Below, piece by piece: positions 51,196 to 61,092 of a stretch of DNA of 64,000 nt. The stretch lies in contig NZ_JAJMOY010000002.1 in the NCBI RefSeq assembly GCF_020991415.1, positions 903,841 to 967,840 on the forward strand, in the 5' to 3' direction. This DNA comes from Flavobacterium sp. ENC (GTDB taxonomy: Bacteria > Bacteroidota > Bacteroidia > Flavobacteriales > Flavobacteriaceae). A model generated the notes under the pieces. That model saw only the letters and a list, made by a program, of their open reading frames with translations. It was not told the origin of the DNA and ran no database searches. Every line of letters starts with the position of its first letter. The first letter of the stretch is position 1. Position numbers and translations under genes: made by a program.

Positions 51196-52521
51196 TTATT
51201 TTGAAGTGGCATTTTTTGGGATCCTTCTTAAAAGAAAAATAGCTGTTACGAAGAATAATCCCAATATCACGATAGCCGCACGCGGACTGCCGGTAATCTG
51301 ATCGATAATTCCATAAACACACATTCCGATTACAATTCCGATTTTTTCCGCCACATCATAGAAACTAAAAAACGAAGCGGTGTCTTCTGTTTCGGGCAGT
51401 AATTTAGAATAAGTAGAACGTGACAACGCCTGGATTCCTCCCATTACCAGTCCGGCCATAGTTGCCATGGCATAAAAATGCATCGGTAAAGTAATAAAAT
51501 AAGCAAGGGCACAAAATACAGCCCAAATGATATTGATTACGATTAGGGTTGGAATATTACCCCATTTATCCGAAGCTCTTGACGTTAAAATTGCTCCTAA
51601 AACAGCAACCAGCTGTATTAATAGAATACAAATGATCAGACCGATCGTACTTTCTTCTTTTGAAGCCCACTGAATTTCCTGTGCGCCAAAGTAAGTTGCC
51701 ACCAACATCACGGTCTGTACGGCCATACTTGAAACAAAGAAACTTCCTAAATAACGCTTTAAAGGAATATTTACCTTTAACAAAGCCCAAACTTTTTTTA
51801 ACTCTTTGAAACCGTTAAACAGTACGTTTTTAGTTAATTTCTGCCCTGTTTCCTTACTTCCTTTTGGTAAAAAATAGTACGTATACTGACTAAAAAGAAT
51901 CCACCACACGCCAACCATTATAAAAGAATATCGCATGGCTTTCATGGCTGCTTCACCATCAGTTCCGCTAATTCCAAAAAGTTTTGGTTTCATAATCATC
52001 GCCAGATTGACGATTAAAAGAATAACACTTCCGATATATCCCAACGAATATCCTTTAGCGCTAATTTTATCCTGCTGCTCCGGAAAAGCAATATCAGGCA
52101 GATATGAATTATAGAATACCAGACTGCCCCAATATCCTATCAATCCCAGGAAGTAAAATAGCAGTCCAATATATATGTCGGTCAAATCAAACCAGTAAAG
52201 CCCCATACAGGATAAAGCGCCCAGATAGCAAAAGAACTTCATAAATGATTTCTTGTTCCCTACATAATCAGCAATTCCTGATAATAAAGGGGAAATGAAC
52301 GAAACAACTAAAAATGCCGCTGCCGTTGTAAAACTAATCAAAGCAGAATTTTTTAAATGCATTCCGAAAACATCAATATAATGATCGCGTTCAGAAAATA
52401 GAGCTTCATAAAAAATTGGAAATACTGCTGATGCAATCGTTAAAGTATAAACAGAATTGGCCCAATCATAAAATGCCCAGGCATTTAGTAATTTTTTATC
52501 TCCCTTTTGTAAATTTTTCAT
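51196..52521 (-). CDS. UMF1/Atg22-like major facilitator transporter
   Basis: A 441-residue MFS protein with twelve helices. The N-terminus NAWAFYDWANSVYTLTIASAVFP is the family signature of the UMF1 (Atg22-like) group, along with LSGIADYVGNKKSFMKFF and GVWWILFSQ. The group resembles yeast Atg22 vacuolar amino-acid exporters, but bacterial substrates are unknown. Stands alone behind a repeat array and the M48 gene; separate terminator. Confidence 0.88.
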   Translation of the reverse strand: MKNLQKGDKKLLNAWAFYDWANSVYTLTIASAVFPIFYEALFSERDHYIDVFGMHLKNSALISFTTAAAFLVVSFISPLLSGIADYVGNKKSFMKFFCYLGALSCMGLYWFDLTDIYIGLLFYFLGLIGYWGSLVFYNSYLPDIAFPEQQDKISAKGYSLGYIGSVILLIVNLAMIMKPKLFGISGTDGEAAMKAMRYSFIMVGVWWILFSQYTYYFLPKGSKETGQKLTKNVLFNGFKELKKVWALLKVNIPLKRYLGSFFVSSMAVQTVMLVATYFGAQEIQWASKEESTIGLIICILLIQLVAVLGAILTSRASDKWGNIPTLIVINIIWAVFCALAYFITLPMHFYAMATMAGLVMGGIQALSRSTYSKLLPETEDTASFFSFYDVAEKIGIVIGMCVYGIIDQITGSPRAAIVILGLFFVTAIFLLRRIPKNATSK

Positions 52522-52635
52522 AGAAATGGTTCGGTTAATTAAGCTACGAATTTATCTAATTTTTATTAAGAATTCATTATTACAGTATTAAGAACTTTAT
52601 TTTTTTTTATGTCTGTAGTCGCAGTTGCAGTTTTC

Positions 52636-52677
52636 AGTTTCAAGTTTCAAGTTTAAAGTTTCAAGTTTCAAGTTTCA
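52636..52677. repeat. Tandem heptanucleotide repeat, AGTTTCA
   Basis: Six consecutive units of seven bases (five AGTTTCA, one AGTTTAA), immediately followed by the hexamer array at 52681. The same unit, in reverse complement, is found in the 22129-22200 array. Confidence 0.9.
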
Positions 52678-52680
52678 AAC

Positions 52681-52752
52681 CGAGACCGAGACCGAGACTG
52701 AGACCGAGACTGAGACCGAGACTGAGACCGAGACTGAGACCGAGACTGAGAC
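52681..52752 (-). repeat. Tandem hexanucleotide repeat, CGAGAC/TGAGAC
   Basis: Twelve six-base units, mostly alternating CGAGAC and TGAGAC. On the minus strand they read GTCTCA/GTCTCG, i.e. the CAGTCT unit of the plus-strand array at 6949-7014, so both arrays run in the direction of their flanking genes. Confidence 0.9.
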
Positions 52753-52762
52753 TGAAAACTAA

Positions 52763-52798
52763 AAAAGAGGTTATCTACTTAGTAAATAACCTCTTTTT
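52763..52798 (-). terminator. Terminator of the M48 peptidase gene
   Basis: AAAAGAGGTTAT pairs with ATAACCTCTTTT around a short loop (stems near 52763-52774 and 52786-52797), just beyond the M48 stop codon. Confidence 0.8.
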
Positions 52799-52818
52799 GG
52801 GATACGTAAAAAATACGT

Positions 52819-53628
52819 CTATTTTATAACTCCAACTTTAAGCGCAGTGGCTTTTGCTTCCGGAATTAATGATTTTATGTTGGCAATCCTTGTCGCATCT
52901 GACGGGTGTGTACTCATAAACTCCGGTGTTGATGCTCCTCCGGATTTAGCAGACATTCTGCTCCAGAACGAAACAGCATCGTCAGGATTATAACCTGCAA
53001 TGGCCATTAATGTCAATCCTATTTTATCAGCCTCCGTCTCGTTTCCTCTGCTAAAGGGAAGCATCACTCCCACTTCAGTACCAATACCGTACGCTTGCGA
53101 AAATATTTGCTGCGTTTGCTCTGTCTTACCGCTTGTAGCAGCTCCTAAAGCCACACCTCCTATTTGCTGCAATTGTGCTGCACTCATTCTTTGTGCACCG
53201 TGATTCGCTAAAGCATGTGAAACTTCATGTCCCATAACAGTTGCTAAACCGGCATCATTCTGGGTTACCGGCAAGATTCCCGAATAAACCACAATCTTAC
53301 CTCCCGGCAGACACCAGGCGTTAACTTCTTTATTATCTACTAGTTTATACTCCCAACGATAGTCATTTAAATACTGACCCTGTCCTAAAAATTTCAGGTA
53401 TTTCTCTGCGGCAGCTTTAATTCTGGATCCCACAACATCTACTCTTTTAGCATCGGCTGTACCCGTAATAACTTTATTTTCAGTTAAAAACTGATTGTAT
53501 TGCTGAAAAGAAGACGGAAATAATTCGCTGTTTGAAACAAAGTTCAAATTTTGTTTTCCTGTAATTGGATTTGTTGCACATGCAACCAAAAGAATAGTAA
53601 ATATTCCTCCTATAAAGTATTTTTTCAT
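52819..53628 (-). CDS. Lipoprotein M48-family zinc metallopeptidase
   Basis: A 269-residue protein. Signal peptide with lipobox LVAC, so Cys17 or nearby would be lipidated. The zinc-binding motif is HEVSH (His134, Glu135, His138) in VMGHEVSHALANHGAQR, with the third ligand Glu in ETEADKIGL. Related to periplasmic YcaL/LoiP/HtpX-like quality-control peptidases. Length normal for the lipoprotein branch. Start set at 53628 (MKKYFIGG); the ATG six codons upstream would add a less signal-like end. Confidence 0.9.
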   Translation of the reverse strand: MKKYFIGGIFTILLVACATNPITGKQNLNFVSNSELFPSSFQQYNQFLTENKVITGTADAKRVDVVGSRIKAAAEKYLKFLGQGQYLNDYRWEYKLVDNKEVNAWCLPGGKIVVYSGILPVTQNDAGLATVMGHEVSHALANHGAQRMSAAQLQQIGGVALGAATSGKTEQTQQIFSQAYGIGTEVGVMLPFSRGNETEADKIGLTLMAIAGYNPDDAVSFWSRMSAKSGGASTPEFMSTHPSDATRIANIKSLIPEAKATALKVGVIK

Positions 53629-53648
53629 AATTTTTCGTATTAGCAAAA

Positions 53649-53656
53649 CAAAAATA
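53649..53656 (-). promoter_or_regulatory. -7 promoter element for the M48 gene
   Basis: Reads TATTTTTG on the minus strand, 20 bases before the start at 53628. Confidence 0.4.
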
Positions 53657-53712
53657 CGATTATTATAAAATCTTCCTTTACATAATTTAACATAAATATA
53701 TCAAAAATTCGA

Positions 53713-56112
53713 CTACTCCCCAATGATATGAAGTTCACTAAATTCCTTATTTACAATCAAAAAATGGCTTTCGGAAAAACTTACTTCGTCAAAAGCGACT
53801 CTTTCGTTATCAATTTCTATTTCGGTAACTTTAAACGGCAGTCCAATTAAATTGATTTTATAGGTACTGTAATTCGTTTCAAATTTTCCTTCTTTATGCA
53901 GCTGAACGATTAATTCTTTTTCTTTGCCAATTGCAGTTAAGGAAAGAAAACTGTAGCGTCCTTTTTTATAATCATATCCATCCTGTGAATCTTCGTAAAC
54001 AAATGATTTCTCTTTTCCGTTTTTAAAGTATAAATCCAGTGTCAGTTCATCAAATTCAAGCTCTCCCACATATTGCTGAACAGGATATTTTGGAATAATG
54101 GCTCCCGCTTTTACAAAAATCGGAATTTCGTCAAATTTAGTATCCACCCAGACTTCCCTGCCCCCGTTTGAAAATTCATTCGTCCAGTAGTTATACCACT
54201 CCCCTCTTGGAATATACATACGTCTGCCAACAGCGTTAGGTTCAAGTATAGGACAAACCAATATTTGATTTCCGAAGATAAATTCATCATTTCGATAATG
54301 CGTTTGTGTATCTTCCTGATCGTAGTATACCAAAGGTTTTAACATCGGAATGCCTTCTTCAATGTACTGCCAGAACATGGTATACAAATAAGGCAATAAC
54401 TGATATCTAAGGCTAACGAATTTTCGGGTAATATTAATGACTTCTTCGTCGAACGCCCAGGGCTCCTGATTACCATGATCTCCTGAAGAATGCGTTCTGC
54501 AAAACGGATGAAATACCCCTAACTGAATCCAACGGGCGTACAATTCTCCGGTGGGCTGCTCGGCGAAACCTCCAATATCAGATCCTGTAAAGCCCATTCC
54601 TGAAATAGACATTCTTTGTACCTGTATGTTGGCAATCCATAAATGTTCCCACGTCGCTACATTATCTCCCGTCCACGATGATGTATAACGCTGTGCTCCA
54701 GAATAAGCAGATCTTGTAATCACAAAAGGTCTTTTCGGATACGCAAATCGTTTTACCCCATGATAAGTCGCTCTGGCCATTTGCGTACCATAGATATTAT
54801 GGGCTTTCCTGTGGCTGCAGGGATTTCCGTCATACACATGGCGAACATCCATGGGGAAAGTCTTATTCGGAACCTCCATAACGGCTGGTTCATTCATATC
54901 GTTCCAAACTCCTTTTACCCCAAAGTCTGAAATTAATTCTTTAAATAATCCTGCCCACCATTCTCTGACTGCGGGATTTGTATAATCCGGAAAATTACAT
55001 TCACCGGGCCATACTTTTCCTTTCATATAAGGACCATCGGCTCTTTTACAGAAATAATCTTTCTCTAATGCTTCCTGGTAAACGGAGTATTCTTTGTCGA
55101 TTTTTATTCCCGGATCAATAATTACAACCGTCTTAAAACCATCTTCGGCCAATTCGGCAATCATTCTTTTCGGGTCCGGAAAATATTCCTTGCTCCAGGT
55201 AAAACATCGAAAGCCTTCCATATAATCGATATCCAGATAAATGGCATCGCACGGAATTTTGAGTTCCCTGAATTTTGAAGTGATTTCTTTTACTTTACTT
55301 TCCGGATAGTAACTCCATTTGCATTGGTGATACCCTAAAACCCAAAGTGGGGGTAATTCCGGTTTGCCTGTCAAATCAGTGTAGGTCGTGACAACATCCT
55401 GCATTTGTGGCCCGTAAATGAAATAATAATTCATTTCACCACCTTCCGCCCAAAAACTCGAAACATTTCTTCTTTCCTGACAGAAATCAAAAAATGTCCT
55501 AAACGTATTGTCAAAGAAAATACCGTAAGATTGTTTGTTATTTAATCCGATATAAAACGGAACTACCTTATATAGAGGGTCCTGTTCTTTTTGAAAAGCG
55601 TATTGATCGGTAGCAAAATTTTCCAGCCTTTTGCCTTTTAAATTCATTTGGGTGGCCTTATCTCCCAGTCCGTAAAAACATTCCCCGTCTTTGGAGGATT
55701 TACTCATTTTTACGATATTTCCGCCATATTCGTAGCTTTCTTCCCAATGAAAACCAAGCTCGTCTTCCAGAATAAGAAAATCATTTAAATCATAGATAGA
55801 CAAACGAAGATCTGCCTTCTGAATTTTACATTTGACTTTGCTGGTTCTGATCTGAAAATAAGTTTCTTCCTCTGTAAGCTCAAGAAAGTTATAACCGTGC
55901 AATTGTGTTTTATCAATTGCATACGAAAAATCATTACTAAAATAGCCTTTTGTCGTAAAACGAAACCGAATTAAACTGTCTCTGAGAATGGTAACTTTTA
56001 GGATTACTTTATTATCAGTATGAAAAAAAATGGAGTCCCCTTCATGTTCATAGGAAACGATTTTTGATGGATATAAATCGCCTTTGTATTCTAATGATGT
56101 GTTTGTAATCAT
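53713..56112 (-). CDS. Glycoside hydrolase family 31 alpha-glucosidase
   Basis: A 799-residue enzyme of normal GH31 length without a signal peptide, so probably cytoplasmic. N-terminal galactose-mutarotase-like beta domain to about residue 240, then the catalytic barrel with IYLDIDYMEGFRCFTW and the nucleophile motif WNDMNEP (Asp405), followed by GSDIGGF and the C-terminal beta domains. It should release glucose from alpha-linked oligosaccharides and dextrins. It lies 198 bases downstream of glgB, facing the same way as the glycogen genes, so it may take part in glycogen breakdown; that is inference. Confidence 0.92.
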   Translation of the reverse strand: MITNTSLEYKGDLYPSKIVSYEHEGDSIFFHTDNKVILKVTILRDSLIRFRFTTKGYFSNDFSYAIDKTQLHGYNFLELTEEETYFQIRTSKVKCKIQKADLRLSIYDLNDFLILEDELGFHWEESYEYGGNIVKMSKSSKDGECFYGLGDKATQMNLKGKRLENFATDQYAFQKEQDPLYKVVPFYIGLNNKQSYGIFFDNTFRTFFDFCQERRNVSSFWAEGGEMNYYFIYGPQMQDVVTTYTDLTGKPELPPLWVLGYHQCKWSYYPESKVKEITSKFRELKIPCDAIYLDIDYMEGFRCFTWSKEYFPDPKRMIAELAEDGFKTVVIIDPGIKIDKEYSVYQEALEKDYFCKRADGPYMKGKVWPGECNFPDYTNPAVREWWAGLFKELISDFGVKGVWNDMNEPAVMEVPNKTFPMDVRHVYDGNPCSHRKAHNIYGTQMARATYHGVKRFAYPKRPFVITRSAYSGAQRYTSSWTGDNVATWEHLWIANIQVQRMSISGMGFTGSDIGGFAEQPTGELYARWIQLGVFHPFCRTHSSGDHGNQEPWAFDEEVINITRKFVSLRYQLLPYLYTMFWQYIEEGIPMLKPLVYYDQEDTQTHYRNDEFIFGNQILVCPILEPNAVGRRMYIPRGEWYNYWTNEFSNGGREVWVDTKFDEIPIFVKAGAIIPKYPVQQYVGELEFDELTLDLYFKNGKEKSFVYEDSQDGYDYKKGRYSFLSLTAIGKEKELIVQLHKEGKFETNYSTYKINLIGLPFKVTEIEIDNERVAFDEVSFSESHFLIVNKEFSELHIIGE

Positions 56113-56310
56113 ATCGATAATGAATTAGTTATAACAACGCTACCTCTTCCAAACATACAAAAAAACTATATAAGCCGCTATGAATATGAAGATTATTCAC
56201 GAAAACGTTTTTTCTGTATGAGTGATAAATTCGGCAGTAAAAAACCAGAAAATCGATAATTTATCAGCTCAAAATTAACAAAAACTCATCTCGAAAAAAC
56301 AGGCTGAATT

Positions 56311-58215
56311 TTATTCAAAAGAATATACGGTTACACTTAAAGGAGGCAAAATTAATTCGACAGAATAATCCCTGCCATCATAAGGTGACGCTTCAATTTT
56401 CAGTGGACCTGAACTACCAGTTCCGCTTCCGCCATAAAGCTTGTCATCACTATTAAATACGGGAACTAATTTTCCTTGCTGAGGAATTCCGATTCTGTAA
56501 TTTTCGCGGATCACGGGAGTAAAATTACAAACTACTACTAAATTTTCTTTCGGATTGTTTCCTTTTCGAATGTAAGAAAGAATGGCATTTTGATGATCGG
56601 AATAATTGATCCATTCGAAGCCTTCACCGCTAAATTGTTTTTCATACAAGGCCGGTTGCGTTCTATACAACTGATTCAGATCTGTGATTACTTTTTTAAT
56701 TCCGGAGTGGTAATCGTATTGCAGTAAATGCCAGTCGAGGCTGTTTTCAAAATTCCATTCATCGCTTTGTCCAAACTCAGAGCCCATAAACAATAATTTT
56801 GTTCCGGGATGCGTAAACATATACCCGTACAACAAGCGTAAATTGGCAAACTTCTGCCATTCATCGCCGGGCATTTTATTTGCAATAGATTTCTTTCCGT
56901 AAACCACTTCATCATGCGAAAACGGGAGCATGAAATTTTCGGTAAAAGCGTATGTCATCGAAAAAGTCAATTCATTTTGATGGTATTTTCTATAAACCGT
57001 TTCTTTTTGGAAATATTTCAACGTATCATGCATCCAGCCCATCATCCACTTCATTCCAAAACCTAAACCACCCGTAAAAGTTGGTCTTGAAACCATAGGA
57101 AAGGAAGTGCTTTCTTCGGCAATAGTCTGAACTCCATCGAAATTAGCGTAAATGACTTCATTGAATTCTTTAAGAAAACTGATGGTATCAAGATTTTCTC
57201 TTCCACCATAAATATTAGGTTCCCACTCTCCTTCTTTTCGGGAATAATCAAGGTACAGCATCGAAGCCACAGCATCGACCCGTAAACCGTCTGCATGATA
57301 ATGATGTAGCCAGAAAACGGCATTACTAATCAAAAAAGCACGCACTTCATTGCGGCCATAATTGAAAACAAGGCTTTTCCAATCGGGATGATAGCCTTTT
57401 CTGCGATCCGGATGTTCATATAAGTTTGAACCGTCAAAAAATCCTAAACCGTGCGCGTCATCAGGAAAATGAGACGGAACCCAATCCAGAATAACTCCAA
57501 TTCCTGCCTGGTGCAATTTATCGACCAGCACCATAAAATCCTGCGGTTTTCCAAATCGGGAAGTCGGTGCAAAATATCCGGTGAGCTGATATCCCCAGGA
57601 CGGATCGTACGGATATTCCATTATAGGCATGAATTCGACGTGCGTAAAACCTGTTTCCTTTACATAGGCTACCAAATCTTCAGCCAGTTCCAAATACGTT
57701 AAAAAACGATTGTTTTCGCCGCGTTTCCAGGAACCTAAATGCACTTCGTAAACCGAATAAGGTTTGTCCAGGCCATTCTTTTCCTGACGCGATTGCATCC
57801 AGTTTTCATCCTTCCAGTTATACTCCAGATCCCAGACCACGGAAGCCGTATGGGGTGGTTTTTCACAATATAAAGAGAATGGGTCTGCCTTTTCGGTGAC
57901 CACGCCATCTCTATTCGATTCAATTTTATATTTATAAAGGGCACCTTTTTCAATTTGAGGAATAAACCCTTCCCAAATGCCCGAAGAATCCCAGCGTACC
58001 TGCAATTGATGTTCTCGTCCTGTCCAGTAATTAAAATCACCTACAACAGAAACAGATTGTGCCGTTGGAGCCCAAACCGCAAAATAAACGCCTTTTACTC
58101 CATCAACTTCTATTAAATGCGCACCAAGTTTTTCATATAATCTGAAGTGTTTCCCCGCTTTGAATAAATCAATATCAAAATCAGTAAAAAGGGAGTGTGT
58201 GAGGACTTTATTCAT
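56311..58215 (-). CDS. glgB: 1,4-alpha-glucan branching enzyme
   Basis: A 634-residue branching enzyme, typical of the shorter GlgB type. N-terminal CBM48 (VYFAVWAPTAQSVSVVGDFN, about residues 40-130), then the GH13 barrel with the conserved motifs DWVPSHFP, LRVDAVASM (nucleophile Asp314), TIAEEST (acid/base Glu367) and FMLPFSHDE. It forms alpha-1,6 branches in glycogen by cutting and moving alpha-1,4 chains. Starts 36 bases after glgC on the same strand, as part of glgA-glgC-glgB. The separate GH31 gene follows. Confidence 0.96.
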   Translation of the reverse strand: MNKVLTHSLFTDFDIDLFKAGKHFRLYEKLGAHLIEVDGVKGVYFAVWAPTAQSVSVVGDFNYWTGREHQLQVRWDSSGIWEGFIPQIEKGALYKYKIESNRDGVVTEKADPFSLYCEKPPHTASVVWDLEYNWKDENWMQSRQEKNGLDKPYSVYEVHLGSWKRGENNRFLTYLELAEDLVAYVKETGFTHVEFMPIMEYPYDPSWGYQLTGYFAPTSRFGKPQDFMVLVDKLHQAGIGVILDWVPSHFPDDAHGLGFFDGSNLYEHPDRRKGYHPDWKSLVFNYGRNEVRAFLISNAVFWLHHYHADGLRVDAVASMLYLDYSRKEGEWEPNIYGGRENLDTISFLKEFNEVIYANFDGVQTIAEESTSFPMVSRPTFTGGLGFGMKWMMGWMHDTLKYFQKETVYRKYHQNELTFSMTYAFTENFMLPFSHDEVVYGKKSIANKMPGDEWQKFANLRLLYGYMFTHPGTKLLFMGSEFGQSDEWNFENSLDWHLLQYDYHSGIKKVITDLNQLYRTQPALYEKQFSGEGFEWINYSDHQNAILSYIRKGNNPKENLVVVCNFTPVIRENYRIGIPQQGKLVPVFNSDDKLYGGSGTGSSGPLKIEASPYDGRDYSVELILPPLSVTVYSFE

Positions 58216-58251
58216 ATTTGGTTTTTAAGGCAATACATTAATTTTAAAGCT

Positions 58252-59532
58252 TTATTCAATTCTAAAGTTATCTGAAAGGACCACACCTTTTTTAATAACC
58301 ACAATACCATCTTTAATACTGTATAATTCGTTGGTAAAATTGTCTAAATGTTTGCCGCCATTAATGTGAACATTGTTGCCAATACGCACATTTTTATCTA
58401 CAAGAACATTTTTTATAAAACAATTTTCTCCTATTCCAATATGAATTTTATTGTTCTCAGCATCTTCATGCAGTTCATCAAGGTCCTGGTAAAAATCATT
58501 CCCCATTACATAACAGCTCTCCAGCACTGTTCCTTCACCAATTCTGGAACGAATACCGATTACCGAACTCTTAATTTCTTTCGCATTAATAATACAACCC
58601 TCAGAAATCAGGGACTGATTGATAACGGAATTTCTAAACTTTGACGGAGGCAGTAATCTTGGGCGCGTGAAAATTTTATTGTCATTGTCAAACAAATTAA
58701 ATTCCGGAATATCTGCCGTAAGACCGATATTTGCTTCAAAAAAAGATTCAATATTCCCAATATCTGTCCAATAGCCTTCGTACTGATAGCTTAGAATTTT
58801 ATGTTTACCAACAGCTTGCGGAATAATTTCCTTTCCAAAATCTTTGGTATCGGGATCAGACATCAAGTCTTCCAGCAATTTTTTATTAAAAATATAAATC
58901 CCCATTGAGGCTAAATACTTTTTGCCTTTGGCCTGCATATGTTCACTTACTTCTGATTCCCATTGCGGTAAAAGTGAAGCATCGGGTTTTTCAATAAAAG
59001 CTTCTACACAATTCTCATGATCTGTTTTCAGAATTCCGAATTCCGGAGCATCTTTTGCATTTACAGGCAATGTCGCAATAGAAATTTCTGCATTACTGGC
59101 AATGTGAGCCTCCAGCATTTCATTGAAATCCATCTGATACAACTGATCACCGGATAAAATCAGGGCATGTTCGAAATCATGCTTTTGAAAATGTGACATA
59201 CACTGACGAACTGCATCCGCCGTACCCTGAAACCAGGTCGGATTATCGGGAGTTTGTTCAGCTGCTAAAATATCAACAAAAGACTGGCTGAAAATACTGA
59301 AATTGAAGGTGTTTTTGATATGTGCATTCAGAGATGCAGAATTAAATTGTGTCAGTACAAATATTTTAAAAATATCAGAATTAATACAATTTGAAATTGG
59401 AATATCAACCAGTCTGTATTTTCCCCCAATCGGAACAGCCGGTTTTGATCTTGTTTCTGTTAAAGGGAATAAACGAGATCCCTGTCCTCCTCCTAAAATA
59501 ATGGCAACTACATTTTTCTTTTTAAACTTCAT
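58252..59532 (-). CDS. glgC: Glucose-1-phosphate adenylyltransferase
   Basis: A 426-residue ADP-glucose pyrophosphorylase. N-terminal nucleotidyltransferase motif LGGGQGSRLFPLTETRSKP (residues 14-32), then VDIPISNCINS and substrate motif EGYWTDIGNI; the C-terminal 120 residues form the left-handed beta-helix (hexapeptide-like repeats with GIGENCFIKN). Makes ADP-glucose from glucose-1-phosphate and ATP, the committed step of bacterial glycogen synthesis. Its start overlaps the end of glgA by 11 bases, so the two are tightly coupled. Confidence 0.96.
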   Translation of the reverse strand: MKFKKKNVVAIILGGGQGSRLFPLTETRSKPAVPIGGKYRLVDIPISNCINSDIFKIFVLTQFNSASLNAHIKNTFNFSIFSQSFVDILAAEQTPDNPTWFQGTADAVRQCMSHFQKHDFEHALILSGDQLYQMDFNEMLEAHIASNAEISIATLPVNAKDAPEFGILKTDHENCVEAFIEKPDASLLPQWESEVSEHMQAKGKKYLASMGIYIFNKKLLEDLMSDPDTKDFGKEIIPQAVGKHKILSYQYEGYWTDIGNIESFFEANIGLTADIPEFNLFDNDNKIFTRPRLLPPSKFRNSVINQSLISEGCIINAKEIKSSVIGIRSRIGEGTVLESCYVMGNDFYQDLDELHEDAENNKIHIGIGENCFIKNVLVDKNVRIGNNVHINGGKHLDNFTNELYSIKDGIVVIKKGVVLSDNFRIE

Positions 59533-60949
59533 TTTGCTGAATTATTAAGTTGTATATTTTTATATATTCCTCACATACTCTTTCCCAGGAATGGTCTGTA
59601 GTCATTCCTCTTTCAATTATTTTATTGAAATTTATTTTATCGTCATACAATTTTACGGCACGATTAATCGAATAACAAATGTCTCCGACAGAAGCCTGAT
59701 CATGACAAATTCCGTTTCCATCATCCCCAAAATCAATTACGGTATCACGCAATCCACCCGTTCTTCTGACAATAGGCACCGTTCCGTAACGAAGTGCGTA
59801 CATCTGATTTAAACCACAAGGTTCCACACGCGAAGGCATTAAGATAAAATCAGAACCCGCATAAATCAAATGGGCCAATTCTTCATTATATCCTATAAAA
59901 ACATTGTAATTTCCGTTATAATCATTTCTAAGCTGCGTCAATTGCGACTCAATCTCCGCATTCCCCGATCCGAGAATCAGGATATTTATATTTTCAAAAT
60001 TCTCCGATAAAGCTAAAGCGGAAGCCTGAGGCAGTAAATCCCCGCCCTTTTCTTCAAACAATCGGCCAATAAAGCTAAACAGTGGTTTTGCAGGATCTAA
60101 ATCAAATTGCTCACAGAGTTTCTCCTTATTTTTTTGTTTGCCCGGACTAAACGTTCCGGTTGTATAATTCTCATAAAGCATTTTATCTGTAGACGGACCC
60201 CAGATTTCAATATCAATTCCGTTTAAAATACCTTGTGATTTGCTTCGGACGGTCTTGAATAATTCTTCCAGCCCATTAGCAGAATAATTGATTTCATTCA
60301 GATAACTTGGTGAAACCGTTGTAACGGCATGGGCACATTTAATTCCAACCGCCAGAGAATTTATAGCATTATTCCATTCTAAAAAGCCCACATGAATTAA
60401 ATCGAATTCCGGCAAATAATGCAGTTTATCAAAACCAAACCAGCCTTGATACAATCCGTTATGGATGGTAATAACTGTTTTTACATTTTTTATTCTTTCA
60501 TACTTGTAAGCATATTTTATCAAAAATGGGATAACACCCGTATGATGATCATGACAATTAATAATATCCGGAACCGTTTCCCGGCCGGCAATCCAGTCTA
60601 ATGCCGCTATCTGAAATGATAAAAAGCGTTCAATATCATCTTCATATCCGTATACATTGGGCCTGTCAAATAATTCCTTAATTTCGATCAGATATAATTC
60701 GTATCCTAACTTGTCTGTTTTCTCTTTTAAAACGCTGAATGGAAAATCAAAACTTCCTAATTTGATTTCTCCCCAGTGCACACATTCAAATTCATTTTCT
60801 TTTTTGAATTTCGTATCATAACACGGTACAACAACACGAACCTGATGACCTGCCTTATTCTGATATTTTGGCAATGCCCCTACAACATCGGCCAATCCGC
60901 CCACTTTTGCCATAGGATAACATTCAGCACTGATATGAAATATTTCCAT
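59522..60949 (-). CDS. glgA: Glycogen synthase (ADP-glucose, GT5)
   Basis: A 475-residue GT5 glycosyltransferase of normal length. N-terminal KVGGLADVVGALPKYQ (the ADP-glucose-binding KxGGL motif, residues 16-20), NCHDHHTG region, and C-terminal SRVEPCGLNQMYALRYGTVP, the acidic/catalytic motif. Elongates alpha-1,4-glucan using ADP-glucose. First gene of the glycogen operon glgA-glgC-glgB; overlaps glgC by 11 bases. No phosphorylase or debranching gene accompanies them in the window. Confidence 0.96.
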   Translation of the reverse strand: MEIFHISAECYPMAKVGGLADVVGALPKYQNKAGHQVRVVVPCYDTKFKKENEFECVHWGEIKLGSFDFPFSVLKEKTDKLGYELYLIEIKELFDRPNVYGYEDDIERFLSFQIAALDWIAGRETVPDIINCHDHHTGVIPFLIKYAYKYERIKNVKTVITIHNGLYQGWFGFDKLHYLPEFDLIHVGFLEWNNAINSLAVGIKCAHAVTTVSPSYLNEINYSANGLEELFKTVRSKSQGILNGIDIEIWGPSTDKMLYENYTTGTFSPGKQKNKEKLCEQFDLDPAKPLFSFIGRLFEEKGGDLLPQASALALSENFENINILILGSGNAEIESQLTQLRNDYNGNYNVFIGYNEELAHLIYAGSDFILMPSRVEPCGLNQMYALRYGTVPIVRRTGGLRDTVIDFGDDGNGICHDQASVGDICYSINRAVKLYDDKINFNKIIERGMTTDHSWERVCEEYIKIYNLIIQQNEV

Positions 60950-61092
60950 TTTAGAAATTTATAAATCTTTTAAATTATTAATCAAAAGCAAAATTCTTTT
61001 TTAAGCAACCATTTATTAATTATGTTACTTTTATGTTCTTTAAATTTAGGAAAAAATATACAAAGTAAAGACTCGAAAAAAAAATTATCGAT

